A stretch of 64,000 nt of DNA from Balanoglossus misakiensis (taxonomy: Eukaryota > Hemichordata), in assembly GCA_040954595.2 (NCBI GenBank), contig CM082588.2, positions 11,160,001 to 11,224,000 of the forward strand, in the 5' to 3' direction. This document shows, one piece after another, positions 39,801-52,660 of the stretch. The notes under the pieces were generated by a model. It did no database searches, was not told the DNA's origin, and saw only the letters and a program-made list of their open reading frames with translations. The stretch's first letter is position 1; every line of letters starts with the position of its first letter. A program made the translations under genes and the position numbers.

Positions 39801-42800
39801 CCCATTAATTTTAAGTGTTTGGTGGGGTCAACCTTTGCGTCAACATTAACCAGAGCACACAGTAACCAGGCCGTAGTGGACAGTGTTCTGCCCATTAATT
39901 TTGAGTGTTTGGTGGGGTCAACCTTTGCGTCAACATTAACCAGAGCACACAGTAACCAGGCCGTAGTGGACAGTGTTCTGCCCATTAATTTTGAGTGTTT
40001 GGTGGGGTCAACCTTTGCGTCAACATTAACCAGAGCACACAGTAACCAGGCCATAGTGGACAGTGTGCTGCCCATTAATTTTGAGTGTTTGGTGGGGTCA
40101 ACCTTTGCGTCAACATTAACCAGAGCACACAGTAACCAGGCCGTAGTGGACAGTGTTCTGCCCATTAATTTTGAGTGTTTGGTGGGGTCAACCTTTGCGT
40201 CAACATTAACCAGAGCACACAGTAACCAGGCCGTAGTGGACAGTGTTCTGCCCATTAATTTTGAGTGTTTGGTGGGGTCAACCTTTGCGTCAACATTAAC
40301 TAGGCCAGAGTGGCCAGTATCGTGCCCATTAATTTTGAGTGTTTGGTGGGGTCAACCTTTGCGTCAACATTAACTAGGCCAGAGTGGCCAGTATCGTGCC
40401 CATTAATTTTGAGTGTTTGGTGGGGTCAACCTTTGCGTCAACATTAACTAGGCCAGAGTGGCCAGTATCGTGCCCATTAATTTTGAGTGTTTGGTGGGGT
40501 CAACCTTTGCGCCAACATTAACTAGGCCAGAGTGGCCAGTATCGTGCCCATTAATTTTGAGTGTTTGGTGGGGGTCAACCTTTGCGTCAACATTAACCAG
40601 AGCACACAGTAACCAGGCCATAGTGGACAGTGTTCTGCCCTTTAATTTTGAGTGTTTGGTGGGGTCAACCTTTGCATCAACATTAACCAGAGCACACAGT
40701 AACCAGGCCGTAGTGGACAGTGTTCTGCCCATTAATTTTGAGTGTTTGGTGGGGTCAACCTTTGCGTCAACATTAACCAGAGCACACAGTAACCAGGCCA
40801 TAGTGGACAGTGTGCTGCCCATTAATTTTGAGTGTTTGGTGGGGTCAACCTTTGCGTCAACATTAACCAGAGCACACAGTAACCAGGCCGTAGTGGACAG
40901 TGTTCTGCCCATTAATTTTGAGTGTTTGGTGGGGTCAACCTTTGCGTCAACATTAACCAGAGCACACAGTAACCAGGCCATAGTGGACAGTGTTCTGCCC
41001 ATTAATTTTGAGTGTTTGGTGGGGTCAACCTTTGCGTCAACATTAACCAGAGCACACAGTAACCAGGCCGTAGTGGACAGTGTTCTGCCCATTAATTTTG
41101 AGTGTTTGGTGGGGTCAACCTTTGCGTCAACATTAACCAGAGCACACAGTAACCAGGCCATAGTGGACAGTGTGCTGCCCATTAATTTTGAGTGTTTGGT
41201 GGGGTCAACCTTTGCGTCAACATTAACCAGAGCACACAGTAACCAGGCCGTAGTGGACAGTGTTCTGCCCATTAATTTTGAGTGTTTGGTGGGGTCAACC
41301 TTTGCGTCAACATTAACCAGAGCACACAGTAACCAGGCCGTAGTGGACAGTGTTCTGCCCATTAATTTTGAGTGTTTGGTGGGGTCAACCTTTGCGTCAA
41401 CATTAACTAGGCCAGAGTGGCCAGTATCGTGCCCATTAATTTTGAGTGTTTGGTGGGGTCAACCTTTGCGTCAACATTAACTAGGCCAGAGTGGCCAGTA
41501 TCGTGCCCATTAATTTTGAGTGTTTGGTGGGGTCAACCTTTGCGTCAACATTAACTAGGCCAGAGTGGCCAGTATCGTGCCCATTAATTTTGAGTGTTTG
41601 GTGGGGTCAACCTTTGCGCCAACATTAACTAGGCCAGAGTGGCCAGTATCGTGCCCATTAATTTTGAGTGTTTGGTGGGGGTCAACCTTTGCGTCAACAT
41701 TAACCAGAGCACACAGTAACCAGGCCATAGTGGACAGTGTTCTGCCCTTTAATTTTGAGTGTTTGGTGGGGTCAACCTTTGCATCAACATTAACCAGAGC
41801 ACACAGTAACCAGGCCGTAGTCGACAGTGTTCTGCCCATTAATTTTGAGTGTTTGGTGGGGTCAACCTTTGCGTCAACATTAACCAGAGCACACAGTAAC
41901 CAGGCCATAGTGGACAGTGTGCTGCCCATTAATTTTGAGTGTTTGGTGGGGTCAACCTTTGCGTCAACATTAACCAGAGCACACAGTAACCAGGCCGTAG
42001 TGGACAGTGTTCTGCCCATTAATTTTGAGTGTTTGGTGGGGTCAACCTTTGCGTCAACATTAACCAGAGCACACAGTAACCAGGCCATAGTGGACAGTGT
42101 TCTGCCCATTAATTTTGAGTGTTTGGTGGGGTCAACCTTTGCGTCAACATTAACCAGAGCACACAGTAACCAGGCCGTAGTGGACAGTGTTCTGCCCATT
42201 AATTTTGAGTGTTTGGTGGGGTCAACCTTTGCGTCAACATTAACCAGAGCACACAGTAACCAGGCCAGAGTGGCCAGTATCGTGCCCATTAATTTTGAGT
42301 GTTTGATGGGGGTCAACCTTTGCGTCAACATTAACCAGAGCACACAGTAACCAGGCCGTAGTGGACAGTGTTCTGCCCATTAATTTTGAGTGTTTGGTGG
42401 GGTCAACCTTTGCGTCAACATTAACCAGAGCACACAGTAACCAGGCCATAGTGGACAGTGTGCTGCCCATTAATTTTGAGTGTTTGGTGGGGTCAACCTT
42501 TGCGTCAACATTAACCAGAGCACACAGTAACCAGGCCGTAGTGGACAGTGTTCTGCCCATTAATTTTGAGTGTTTGGTGGGGTCAACCTTTGCGTCAACA
42601 TTAACCAGAGCACACAGTAACCAGGCCGTAGTGGACAGTGTTCTGCCCATTAATTTTGAGTGTTTGGTGGGGTCAACCTTTGCGTCAACATTAACCAGAG
42701 CACACAGTAACCAGGCCGTAGTGGACAGTGTTCTGCCCATTAATTTTGAGTGTTTGGTGGGGTCAACCTTTGCGTCAACATTAACTAGGCCAGAGTGGCC

Positions 42801-45800
42801 AGTATCGTGCCCATTAATTTTGAGTGTTTGGTGGGGTCAACCTTTGCGTCAACATTAACTAGGCCAGAGTGGCCAGTATCGTGCCCATTAATTTTGAGTG
42901 TTTGGTGGGGTCAACCTTTGCGTCAACATTAACTAGGCCAGAGTGGCCAGTATCGTGCCCATTAATTTTGAGTGTTTGGTGGGGTCAACCTTTGCGTCAA
43001 CATTAACCAGAGCACACAGTAACCAGGCCGTAGTGGACAGTGTTCTGCCCATTAATTTTGAGTGTTTGGTGGGGTCAACCTTTGCGTCAACATTAACCAG
43101 AGCACACAGTAACCAGGCCATAGTGGACAGTGTGCTGCCCATTAATTTTGAGTGTTTGGTGGGGTCAACCTTTGCGTCAACATTAACCAGAGCACACAGT
43201 AACCAGGCCGTAGTGGACAGTGTTCTGCCCATTAATTTTGAGTGTTTGGTGGGGTCAACCTTTGCGTCAACATTAACCAGAGCACACAGTAACCAGGCCA
43301 TAGTGGACAGTGTGCTGCCCATTAATTTTGAGTGTTTGGTGGGGTCAACCTTTGCGTCAACATTAACCAGAGCACACAGTAACCAGGCCAGAGTGGCCAG
43401 TATCGTGCCCATTAATTTTGAGTGTTTGATGGGGGTCAACCTTTGCGTCAACATTAACCAGAGCACACAGTAACCAGGCCGTAGTGGACAGTGTTCTGCC
43501 CATTAATTTTGAGTGTTTGGTGGGGTCAACCTTTGCGTCAACATTAACCAGAGCACACAGTAACCAGGCCATAGTGGACAGTGTGCTGCCCATTAATTTT
43601 GAGTGTTTGGTGGGGTCAACCTTTGCGTCAACATTAACCAGAGCACACAGTAACCAGGCCGTAGTGGACAGTGTTCTGCCCATTAATTTTGAGTGTTTGG
43701 TGGGGTCAACCTTTGCGTCAACATTAACCAGAGCACACAGTAACCAGGCCGTAGTGGACAGTGTTCTGCCCATTAATTTTGAGTGTTTGGTGGGGTCAAC
43801 CTTTGCGTCAACATTAACCAGAGCACACAGTAACCAGGCCGTAGTGGACAGTGTTCTGCCCATTAATTTTGAGTGTTTGGTGGGGTCAACCTTTGCGTCA
43901 ACATTAACTAGGCCAGAGTGGCCAGTATCGTGCCCATTAATTTTGAGTGTTTGGTGGGGTCAACCTTTGCGTCAACATTAACTAGGCCAGAGTGGCCAGT
44001 ATCGTGCCCATTAATTTTGAGTGTTTGGTGGGGTCAACCTTTGCGTCAACATTAACTAGGCCAGAGTGGCCAGTATAGTGCCCATTAATTTTGAGTGTTT
44101 GGTGGGGTCAACCTTTGCGTCAACATTAACCAGAGCACACAGTAACCAGGCCGTAGTGGACAGTGTTCTGCCCATTAATTTTGAGTGTTTGGTGGGGTCA
44201 ACCTTTGCGTCAACATTAACCAGAGCACACAGTAACCAGGCCGTAGTGGACAGTGTGCTGCCCATTAATTTTGAGTGTTTGGTGGGGTCAACCTTTGCGT
44301 CAACATTAACCAGAGCACACAGTAACCAGGCCATAGTGGACAGTGTTCTGCCCATTAATTTTGAGTGTTTGGTGGGGTCAACCTTTGCGTCAACATTAAC
44401 CAGAGCACACAGTAACCAGGCCGTAGTGGACAGTGTTCTGCCCATTAATTTTGAGTGTTTGGTGGGGTCAACCTTTGCGTCAACATTAACCAGAGCACAC
44501 AGTAACCAGGCCGTAGTGGACAGTGTTCTGCCCATTAATTTTGAGTGTTTGGTGGGGTCAACCTTTGCGTCAACATTAACCAGAGCACACAGTAACCAGG
44601 CCATAGTGGACAGTGTTCTGCCCATTAATTTTGAGTGTTTGGTGGGGTCAACCTTTGCGTCAACATTAACCAGAGCACACAGTAACCAGGCCGTAGTGGA
44701 CAGTGTTCTGCCCATTAATTTTGAGTGTTTGGTGGGGTCAACCTTTGCGTCAACATTAACCAGAGCACACAGTAACCAGGCCATAGTGGACAGTGTGCTG
44801 CCCATTAATTTTGAGTGTTTGGTGGGGTCAACCTTTGCGTCAACATTAACCAGAGCACACAGTAACCAGGCCGTAGTGGACAGTGTTCTGCCCATTAATT
44901 TTGAGTGTTTGGTGGGGTCAACCTTTGCGTCAACATTAACCAGAGCACACAGTAACCAGGCCATAGTGGACAGTGTGCTGCCCATTAATTTTGAGTGTTT
45001 GGTGGGGTCAACCTTTGCGTCAACATTAACCAGAGCACACAGTAACCAGGCCGTAGTGGACAGTGTTCTGCCCATTAATTTTGAGTGTTTGGTGGGGTCA
45101 ACCTTTGCGTCAACATTAACCAGAGCACACAGTAACCAGGCCGTAGTGGACAGTGTTCTGCCCATTAATTTTGAGTGTTTGGTGGGGTCAACCTTTGCGT
45201 CAACATTAACTAGGCCAGAGTGGCCAGTATCGTGCCCATTAATTTTGAGTGTTTGGTGGGGTCAACCTTTGCGTCAACATTAACTAGGCCAGAGTGGCCA
45301 GTATCGTGCCCATTAATTTTGAGTGTTTGGTGGGGTCAACCTTTGCGTCAACATTAACTAGGCCAGAGTGGCCAGTATCGTGCCCATTAATTTTGAGTGT
45401 TTGGTGGGGTCAACCTTTGCGTCAACATTAACCAGAGCACACAGTAACCAGGCCGTAGTGGACAGTGTTCTGCCCATTAATTTTGAGTGTTTGGTGGGGT
45501 CAACCTTTGCGTCAACATTAACCAGAGCACACAGTAATCAGGCCGTAGTGGACAGTGTGCTGCCCATTAATTTTGAGTGTTTGGTGGGGTCAACCTTTGC
45601 GTCAACATTAACCAGAGCACACAGTAACCAGGCCATAGTGGACAGTGTTCTGCCCATTAATTTTGAGTGTTTGGTGGGGTCAACCTTTGCGTCAACATTA
45701 ACCAGAGCACACAGTAACCAGGCCGTAGTGGACAGTGTTCTGCCCATTAATTTTGAGTGTTTGGTGGGGTCAACCTTTGCGTCAACATTAACCAGAGCAC

Positions 45801-48800
45801 ACAGTAACCAGGCCGTAGTGGACAGTGTTCTGCCCATTAATTTTGAGTGTTTGGTGGGGTCAACCTTTGCGTCAACATTAACCAGAGCACACAGTAACCA
45901 GGCCATAGTGGACAGTGTTCTGCCCATTAATTTTGAGTGTTTGGTGGGGTCAACCTTTGCGTCAACATTAACCAGAGCACACAGTAACCAGGCCGTAGTG
46001 GACAGTGTTCTGCCCATTAATTTTGAGTGTTTGGTGGGGTCAACCTTTGCGTCAACATTAACCAGAGCACACAGTAACCAGGCCATAGTGGACAGTGTGC
46101 TGCCCATTAATTTTGAGTGTTTGGTGGGGTCAACCTTTGCGTCAACATTAACCAGAGCACACAGTAACCAGGCCGTAGTGGACAGTGTTCTGCCCATTAA
46201 TTTTGAGTGTTTGGTGGGGTCAACCTTTGCGTCAACATTAACCAGAGCACACAGTAACCAGGCCATAGTGGACAGTGTTCTGCCCATTAATTTTGAGTGT
46301 TTGGTGGGGTCAACCTTTGCGTCAACATTAACCAGAGCACACAGTAACCAGGCCGTAGTGGACAGTGTTCTGCCCATTAATTTTGAGTGTTTGGTGGGGT
46401 CAACCTTTGCGTCAACATTAACCAGAGCACACAGTAACCAGGCCGTAGTGGACAGTGTTCTGCCCATTAATTTTGAGTGTTTGGTGGGGTCAACCTTTGC
46501 GTCAACATTAACCAGAGCACACAGTAACCAGGCCGTAGTGGACAGTGTTCTGCCCATTAATTTTGAGTGTTTGGTGGGGTCAACCTTTGCGTCAACATTA
46601 ACCAGAGCACACAGTAACCAGGCCATAGTGGACAGTGTGCTGCCCATTAATTTTGAGTGTTTGGTGGGGTCAACCTTTGCGTCAACATTAACCAGAGCAC
46701 ACAGTAACCAGGCCATAGTGGACAGTGTGCTGCCCATTAATTTTGAGTGTTTGGTGGGGTCAACCTTTGCGTCAACATTAACCAGAGCACAGAGTAACCA
46801 GGCCATAGTGGACAGTGTTCTGCCCATTAATTTTGAGTGTTTGGTGGGGTCAACCTTTGCGTCAACATTAATCAGAGCACACAGTAACCAGGCCGTAGTG
46901 GACAGTGTTCTGCCCATTAATTTTGAGTGTTTGGTGGGGTCAACCTTTGCGTCAACATTAACCAGAGCACACAGTAACCAGGCCATAGTGGACAGTGTTC
47001 TGCCCATTAATTTTGAGTGTTTGGTGGGGTCAACCTTTGCGTCAACATTAACCAGAGCACACAGTAACCAGGCCGTAGTGGACAGTGTTCTGCCCATTAA
47101 TTTTGAGTGTTTGGTGGGGTCAACCTTTGCGTCAACATTAACTAGGCCAGAATGGCCAGTATCGTGCCCATTAATTTTGAGTGTTTGGTGGGGTCAACCT
47201 TTGCGTCAACATTAACTAGGCCAGAGTGGCCAGTATCATGCCCATTAATTTTGAGTGTTTGGTGGGGTCAACCTTTGCGTCAACATTAACTAGGCCAGAG
47301 TGGCCAGTATCCTGCCCATTAATTTTGAGTGTTTGGTGGGGTCAACCTTTGCATCAACATTAACCAGGCCAGAGTGGCCAGTGTCGTGCCCATTAATTTT
47401 GAGTTTTTGGTGGGGTCAACCTTGGCATCAACATTAACTAGGCCAGAGTGGCCAGTATCGTGCCCATTAATTTTGAGTGTTTGGTGGGGTCAACCTTTGC
47501 GTCAACATTAACTAGGCCAGAGTGGCCAGTATCGTGCCCATTAATTTTGAGTGTTTGGTGGGGGTCAACCTTTGCGTCAACATTAACCAGAGCACACAGT
47601 AACCAGGCCGTAGTGGACAGTGTTCTGCCCATTAATTTTGAGTGTTTGGTGGGGTCAACCTTTGCGTCAACATTAACTAGGCCAGAGTGGCCAGTATCGT
47701 GCCCATTAATTTTGAGTGTTTGGTGGGGTCAACCTTTGCGTCAACATTAACTAGGCCAGAGTGGCCAGTATCATGCCCATTAATTTTGAGTGTTTGGTGG
47801 GGTCAACCTTTGCGTCAACATTAACTAGGCCAGAGTGGCCAGTATCCTGCCCATTAATTTTGAGTGTTTGGTGGGGTCAACTATTGCATCAACATTAACC
47901 AGGCCAGAGTGGCCAGTGTCGTGCCCATTAATTTTGAGTTTTTGGTGGGGTCAACCTTGGCATCAACATTAACTAGGCCAGAGTGGCCAGTATCGTGCCC
48001 ATTAATTTTGAGTGTTTGGTGGGGTCAACCTTTGCGTCAACATTAACTAGGCCAGAGTGGCCAGTATCGTGCCCATTAATTTTGAGTGTTTGGTGGGGGT
48101 CAACCTTTGCGTCAACATTAACCAGAGCACACAGTAACCAGGCCGTAGTGGACAGTGTTCTGCCCATTAATTTTGAGTGTTTGGTGGGGTCAACCTTTGC
48201 GTCAACATTAACCAGAGCACACAGTAACCAGGCCTTAGTGGACAGTGTGCTGCCCATTAATTTTGAGTGTTTGGTGGGGTCAACCTTTGCGTCAACATTA
48301 ACCAGAGCACACAGTAACCAGGCCATAGTGGACAGTGTTCTGCCCATTAATTTTGAGTGTTTGGTGGGGTCAACCTTTGCGTCAACATTAACCAGAGCAC
48401 ACAGTAACCAGGCCGTAGTGGACAGTGTTCTGCCCATTAATTTTGAGTGTTTGGTGGGGTCAACCTTTGCGTCAACATTAACCAGAGCACACAGTAACCA
48501 GGCCGTAGTGGACAGTGTTCTGCCCATTAATTTTGAGTGTTTGGTGGGGTCAACCTTTGCGTCAACATTAACCAGAGCACACAGTAACCAGGCCATAGTG
48601 GACAGTGTTCTGCCCATTAATTTTGAGTGTTTGGTGGGGTCAACCTTTGCGTCAACATTAACCAGAGCACACAGTAACCAGGCCATAGTGGACAGTATGC
48701 TGCCCATTGATTTTGAGTGTTTGGTGGCGTCAACCTTTGCGTCAACATTAACCAGAGCACACAATAACCAGGCCGTAGTGGACAGTGTTCTGCCCATTAA

Positions 48801-49660
48801 TTTTGAGTGTTTGGTGGGGTCAACCTTTGCGTCAACATTAACCAGAGCACACAGTAACCAGGCCATAGTGGACAGTGTTCTGCCCATTAATTTTGAGTGT
48901 TTGGTGGGGTCAACCTTTGCGTCAACATTAACCAGAGCACACAGTAACCAGGCCGTAGTGGACAGTGTTCTGCCCATTAATTTTGAGTGTTTGGTGGGGT
49001 CAACCTTTGCGTCAACATTAACTAGGCCAGAGTGGCCAGTATCGTGCCCATTAATTTTGAGTGTTTGGTGGGGGTCAACCTTTGCGTCAACATTAACTAG
49101 GCCAGAGTGGCCAGTATCCTGCCCATTAATTTTGAGTGTTTGGTGGGGTCAACCTTTGCATCAACATTAACCAGAGCACACAGTAACCAGGCCATAGTGG
49201 ACAGTGTTCTGCCCATTAATTTTGAGTGTTTGGTGGGGTCAACCTTTGCATCAACATTAACCAGAGCACACAGTAACCAGGCCGTAGTGGACAGTGTGCT
49301 GCCCATTAATTTTGAGTGTTTGGTGGGGTCAACCTTTGCGTCAACATTAACCAGAGCACACAGTAACCAGGCCATAGTGGACAGTATGCTGCCCATTGAT
49401 TTTGAGTGTTTGGTGGGGTCAACCTTTGCGTCAACATTAACTAGGCCAGAGTGGCCAGTATCGTGCCCATTAATTTTGAGTGTTTGGTGGGGGTCAACCT
49501 TTGCGTCAACATTAACTAGGCCAGAGTGGCCAGTATGCTGCCTATTAATTTTGAGTGTTTGGTGGGGTCAACCTTTGCGTCAACATTAAGCAGGCCAGAC
49601 AGTAACCAGGCCAGAGTGGACAGTATCCTGCCTATTAATTTTGAGTGATTTGTGGGTCAA
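36795..49660. repeat. Minisatellite of 90-bp and 74-bp monomers in higher-order blocks
   Basis: The main monomer is 90 bp (landmarks GTAGTGGACAGTGTTCTGCC, CATTAATTTTGAGTGTTTGG, TGGGGTCAACCTTTGCGTCA, GAGCACACAGTAACCAGG). A 74-bp form lacks the CCAGAGCACACAGTAA part and reads ACTAGGCCAGAGTGGCC. Three or four 74-bp monomers in a row punctuate runs of 90-bp monomers, at about 37,349, 39,177, 40,299, 41,406, 42,784, 43,907, 45,209 and 47,141. Spacings of 1,122, 1,302 and 1,932 bp equal 10, 12 and 19 x 90 plus 3 x 74. Since 90 is divisible by 3, frames of up to 615 codons are open on the plus strand and 519 on the minus strand; these are not treated as genes. Confidence 0.97.
47290..48100 (+). repeat. 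535-bp duplication inside the minisatellite
   Basis: A variant block with TTAACCAGGCCAGAGTGG, GAGTTTTTGGTGGGG and AACCTTGGCATCAAC occurs at about 47,360-47,440 and again at 47,895-47,975, 535 bp later, with the same neighbours. The second copy has AACTATTGCATC where the first has AACCTTTGCATC. Confidence 0.85.
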
Positions 49661-49670
49661 TTTGATCAAA
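49630..49670 (+). mobile_element. MITE family E right-arm-like sequence at the minisatellite edge
   Basis: TTGAGTGATTTGTGGGTCAA resembles the family E right arm at 32,602-32,627 (TTGAGGGATTTGTGGATGAA), about 17 of 20 positions. It can also be read as a degraded last monomer, so the call is tentative. Confidence 0.5.
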
Positions 49671-50600
49671 TACTGCCTACCGCTGGCGCTGCATATTTGA
49701 AGAAATGTGAAAAGATGGCAAGACAGGTTTGGTAAATGTGGGCCCCCTAACTGAAGCAAAAGCACAAACTTAAAACAAAGATATGAATTTGGAAGAGTTT
49801 TATTTATTACATATGAAAAATAATGAAGACTTATGCTTCAAAGTAAGTATCGACGGAGTCGAACCGCCAATGCTGCAATGGCATTATACCCATAATACTT
49901 TTTTGCTTTTTGCATGAATTTCATTATTTTTCATATGCTGTGCAGCTAAAGTGTGGCTAGATGGCTAACTGCTGATGTAAAATATCTTGCATACCAATTT
50001 GGAACAATTACCCCAAGTAGTGGTCAAACAGAAACAATGCTTGCATTCAATTTAAAACAAGGTGACAAAAGTGGTTGAAATGAAACAATAAGCAAAAACA
50101 GTGTTTATCAAACTGAAATAATGTGGTCGAAATGAAACAATGAGCAAAAACAGTGTTTATCAAACTGAAATAATGTGCCAAAATAGCTCCTGTTGATATT
50201 GCACAAAATTAACTGTTGCATTCTACCCTTGAGTTAATTTTTATTTCCAGGCAATTATGTGCTTAATACTAAATATTATCTATGGGTACAAACCATCAGT
50301 TTCTTAAGTGCAAATCGCAAGAAGCTCCCCCATACAATTTTAGTGTTTTTTTAAATCAAGCAAGATAATTACATACTGTGTGATAAACTAACTAACTTTA
50401 CGCGCCTGGGGACAGTTAAAAACCTCGAGCCAAATATAAAATGAGGAAAAACTGCCCCCTCCCCCGTTGTGAATTTTAAAAGGTTGGGGCTCAAACTAAC
50501 CAGAATTGTCTTGCCGACTCCTATTTTTCTGTGTACATTTTGATGTATTGTTGTTACGCGAGATTGAGGATTCGTGTTGATGCGGGAATTACGATGACGA
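49670..50600. other. Flank of the minisatellite; one small tandem duplication
   Basis: A 53-bp unit (TGAAATGAAACAATAAGCAA..., CAGTGTTTATCAAACTGAAA) is repeated twice at about 50,072-50,178. AAAATAATGAAGACTTATGC and later TTCATTATTTTTCATATG near 49,815-49,937 form weak inverted arms. No gene recognised. Confidence 0.6.
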
Positions 50601-50604
50601 AAGC

Positions 50605-50815
50605 AAAAAATCCATCGGCGAATCAAACGGGCACACGGCGAAATTCCATTACACGACGATCCAACTGCGATGAAGAACGCGAACGCGGGTAACGTTGTAA
50701 AAAATCCATCGGCGAATCAAACGGGCACACGGCGAAATTCCATTACATGACGAGCGACCTGCAATGAAGAACGCGAACGCGGGTAACGCTGCAAAAAATC
50801 CGCAGACAATTATTA
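50605..50815 (+). repeat. 94-bp tandem duplication
   Basis: AAAATCCATCGGCGAATCAA, CGGGCACACGGCGAAATTCC and AAGAACGCGAACGCGGGTAA occur in order at about 50,606-50,699 and 50,700-50,793, followed by the first bases of a third unit (AAAAAATCCGCAGAC). GC-rich compared with its surroundings. Minus-strand frames here follow the repeat and have no known motif. Confidence 0.88.
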
Positions 50816-50829
50816 CACGAATGCATAGC

Positions 50830-51410
50830 AACAATTATTTTACCCAACCTGACACTAATAAATTACCCAATGATTTTAAATTTCTTATTATTACACCCCA
50901 ACTAATCATTATACCTTTGTAATATTAACACCGTTTATACACATCCCATAATGTTTATACCATCAAGTTAATACCATTTTATTATTATTATACCACCAAA
51001 ACCATGTGTTACCCATTTTTTTTATTATTACACCATTGATGTTAACACCTTTATATATTATACCGGTATTTACCCTCTGTACATGTACAGTTTTTTATTT
51101 ACCACGTGGCATTACTCATGTTTTTATAGTATTTTAATTACTTATCATACCCTTGAAACCATAATATTATACCCTTGCAGACAGTTTTATTATAGTACCC
51201 TTGTGCACAATGTCTTATTAGTCATCATACACCAACCCTTCACCATTTCATTAGATTATACCATTTTTATTAGCCTAACCTGTTTATACACCAACCCTTC
51301 ACCATTCCGTTAGATTATACCATTTTTTATTACCCTAACATATTCATACACCAACCCTTTACCATTCCCTCAGATTAAACCATTTTTATTAGCCTAACCT
51401 ATTGACAGCA
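50830..51410. repeat. AT-rich region with ATTATACC motifs and a 59-bp triple repeat
   Basis: Short ATTATACC/TTATTACACC motifs recur throughout 50,830-51,230. At 51,231-51,410 a 59-60 bp unit (ACCAACCCTTCACCATT, AGATTATACCATTTTTATTA, CCTAACCT) occurs three times. No coding content. Confidence 0.8.
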
Positions 51411-51464
51411 TCCCTCTGGTTTTGATATTGTTATCTGGTGCGGCGTTGTTGTAGATATTGATTA

Positions 51465-52382
51465 GACTCCCTCCGGCGATGATAATACCAATGAACCTAT
51501 TGAAAAAAAAGAATGAATATTATTAATTAGATCAGATCAACAAATCATGGCGTCGTTCATCCCTCTGGTCACAGGAGCATCATCTGGCGTCGTTACAGGT
51601 TTAAGTTCATCCCTCCAGTACAGTATAAGGTGGCGGCGTCGTTACAAGTATTAAGTTCATCTCTCCAGTACAGTATTAGGTGGCGGCGTCGTTACAAGTA
51701 TTAACTTCATCTCTCCAGTACAGTATTAGGTGGCGGCGTCGTTACAAGTATTAACTTCATCTCTCCAGTACAGTATTAGGTGGCGGCGTCGTTACAAGTT
51801 TAAGTTCATCCCTCCAGTACAGTATTAGGTGGCGGCGTCGTTACAAGTATTAACTTCATCTCTCCAGTACAGTATTAGGTGGCGGCGTCGTTACAAGTAT
51901 TAACTTCATCTCTCCAGTACAGTATTAGGTGGCGGCGTCGTTACAAGTATTAACTTCATCTCTCCAGTACAGTATTAGGTGGCGGCGTCGTTACAAGTAT
52001 TAACTTCATCTCTCCAGTACAGTATTAGGTGGCGGCGTCGTTACAAGTATTAACTTCATCTCTCCAGTACAGTATTAGGTGGCGGCGTCGTTACAAGTAT
52101 TAACTTCATCTCTCCAGTACAGTATTAGGTGGCGGCGTCGTTACAAGTATTAACTTCATCTTTCCAGTACAGTATTAGGTGGCGGCGTCGTTACAAGTAT
52201 TAACTTCATCTCTCCAGTACAGTATTAGGTGGCGGCGTCGTTACAAGTTTAAGTTCATACCTCCAGTACAGTATTAGGTGGCGACGTCGTTACAAATATT
52301 ACACTCCCTCCAGCAGCAGTGTTACCAAAGAACCTAATGTAAAAAAAGAATGAAATTATTTTAATAATCTGATTAGGTCAAG
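51465..52382 (+). repeat. 50-bp minisatellite (about 14 units) between diverged direct repeats
   Basis: Units of 50 bp (TAACTTCATCTCTCCAGTAC, AGTATTAGGTGGCGGCGTCG, TTACAAGTAT) run from about 51,600 to 52,298. A 48-49 bp variant (CAAGTTTAAGTTCAT) occurs near 51,800 and at the right end. The array is flanked by related sequences in the same orientation: ACTCCCTCCGGCGATGATAA ... AAGAATGAATATTATTAATT at 51,465-51,540 and ACTCCCTCCAGCAGCAGTGT ... AAGAATGAAATTATTTTAAT at 52,304-52,382. Confidence 0.92.
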
Positions 52383-52439
52383 TCATCATATTGATAAAGA
52401 AAACGACAAGAAGAAATCATTTAAAAATTAACGCTGCCA

Positions 52440-52660
52440 GCACCATTGGTTGGGCCCAAACGGTTCCCATGGTTACCAGGGTATGCCAAGGCTGTATTCT
52501 GCTGTGAATACCAAGATATATGAAAGCTGGTCAAAGGTTACCCCAGGGTCATTGAAAATCGCAAAAAATAGCGTCAAGGACACTGTGGTCTCATTTAGTG
52601 ATTACACTAGAAAAAGTCTACACAGGAGTACAGACAGACAGACACACACATAGAGAGGCA
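52440..52660 (+). repeat. Dispersed repeat ending in a CAGACAGACAGACACA tail
   Basis: Unit containing GGTTCCCATGGTTACCAGGG, AAGCTGGTCAAAGGTTACCC and TTACACTAGAAAAAGTC ends in a CAGACA/CACACA simple tail, in the manner of a retroposed repeat. The open frame at 52,450-52,653 shows no protein motif. Confidence 0.55.

Noticed and set aside
45368-47215. 615-codon plus-strand open frame in the minisatellite (and a 519-codon minus-strand frame at 45,538-47,097)
   Set aside because: The monomer is 90 bp, divisible by three, so any stop-free frame stays open along the array. Both strands are open, the 74-bp monomers shift the frame, and there is no splice or start context.
36795-49660. CRISPR-like array
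   Set aside because: There are no unique spacers; the whole unit is repeated, and the sequence is from an animal genome.
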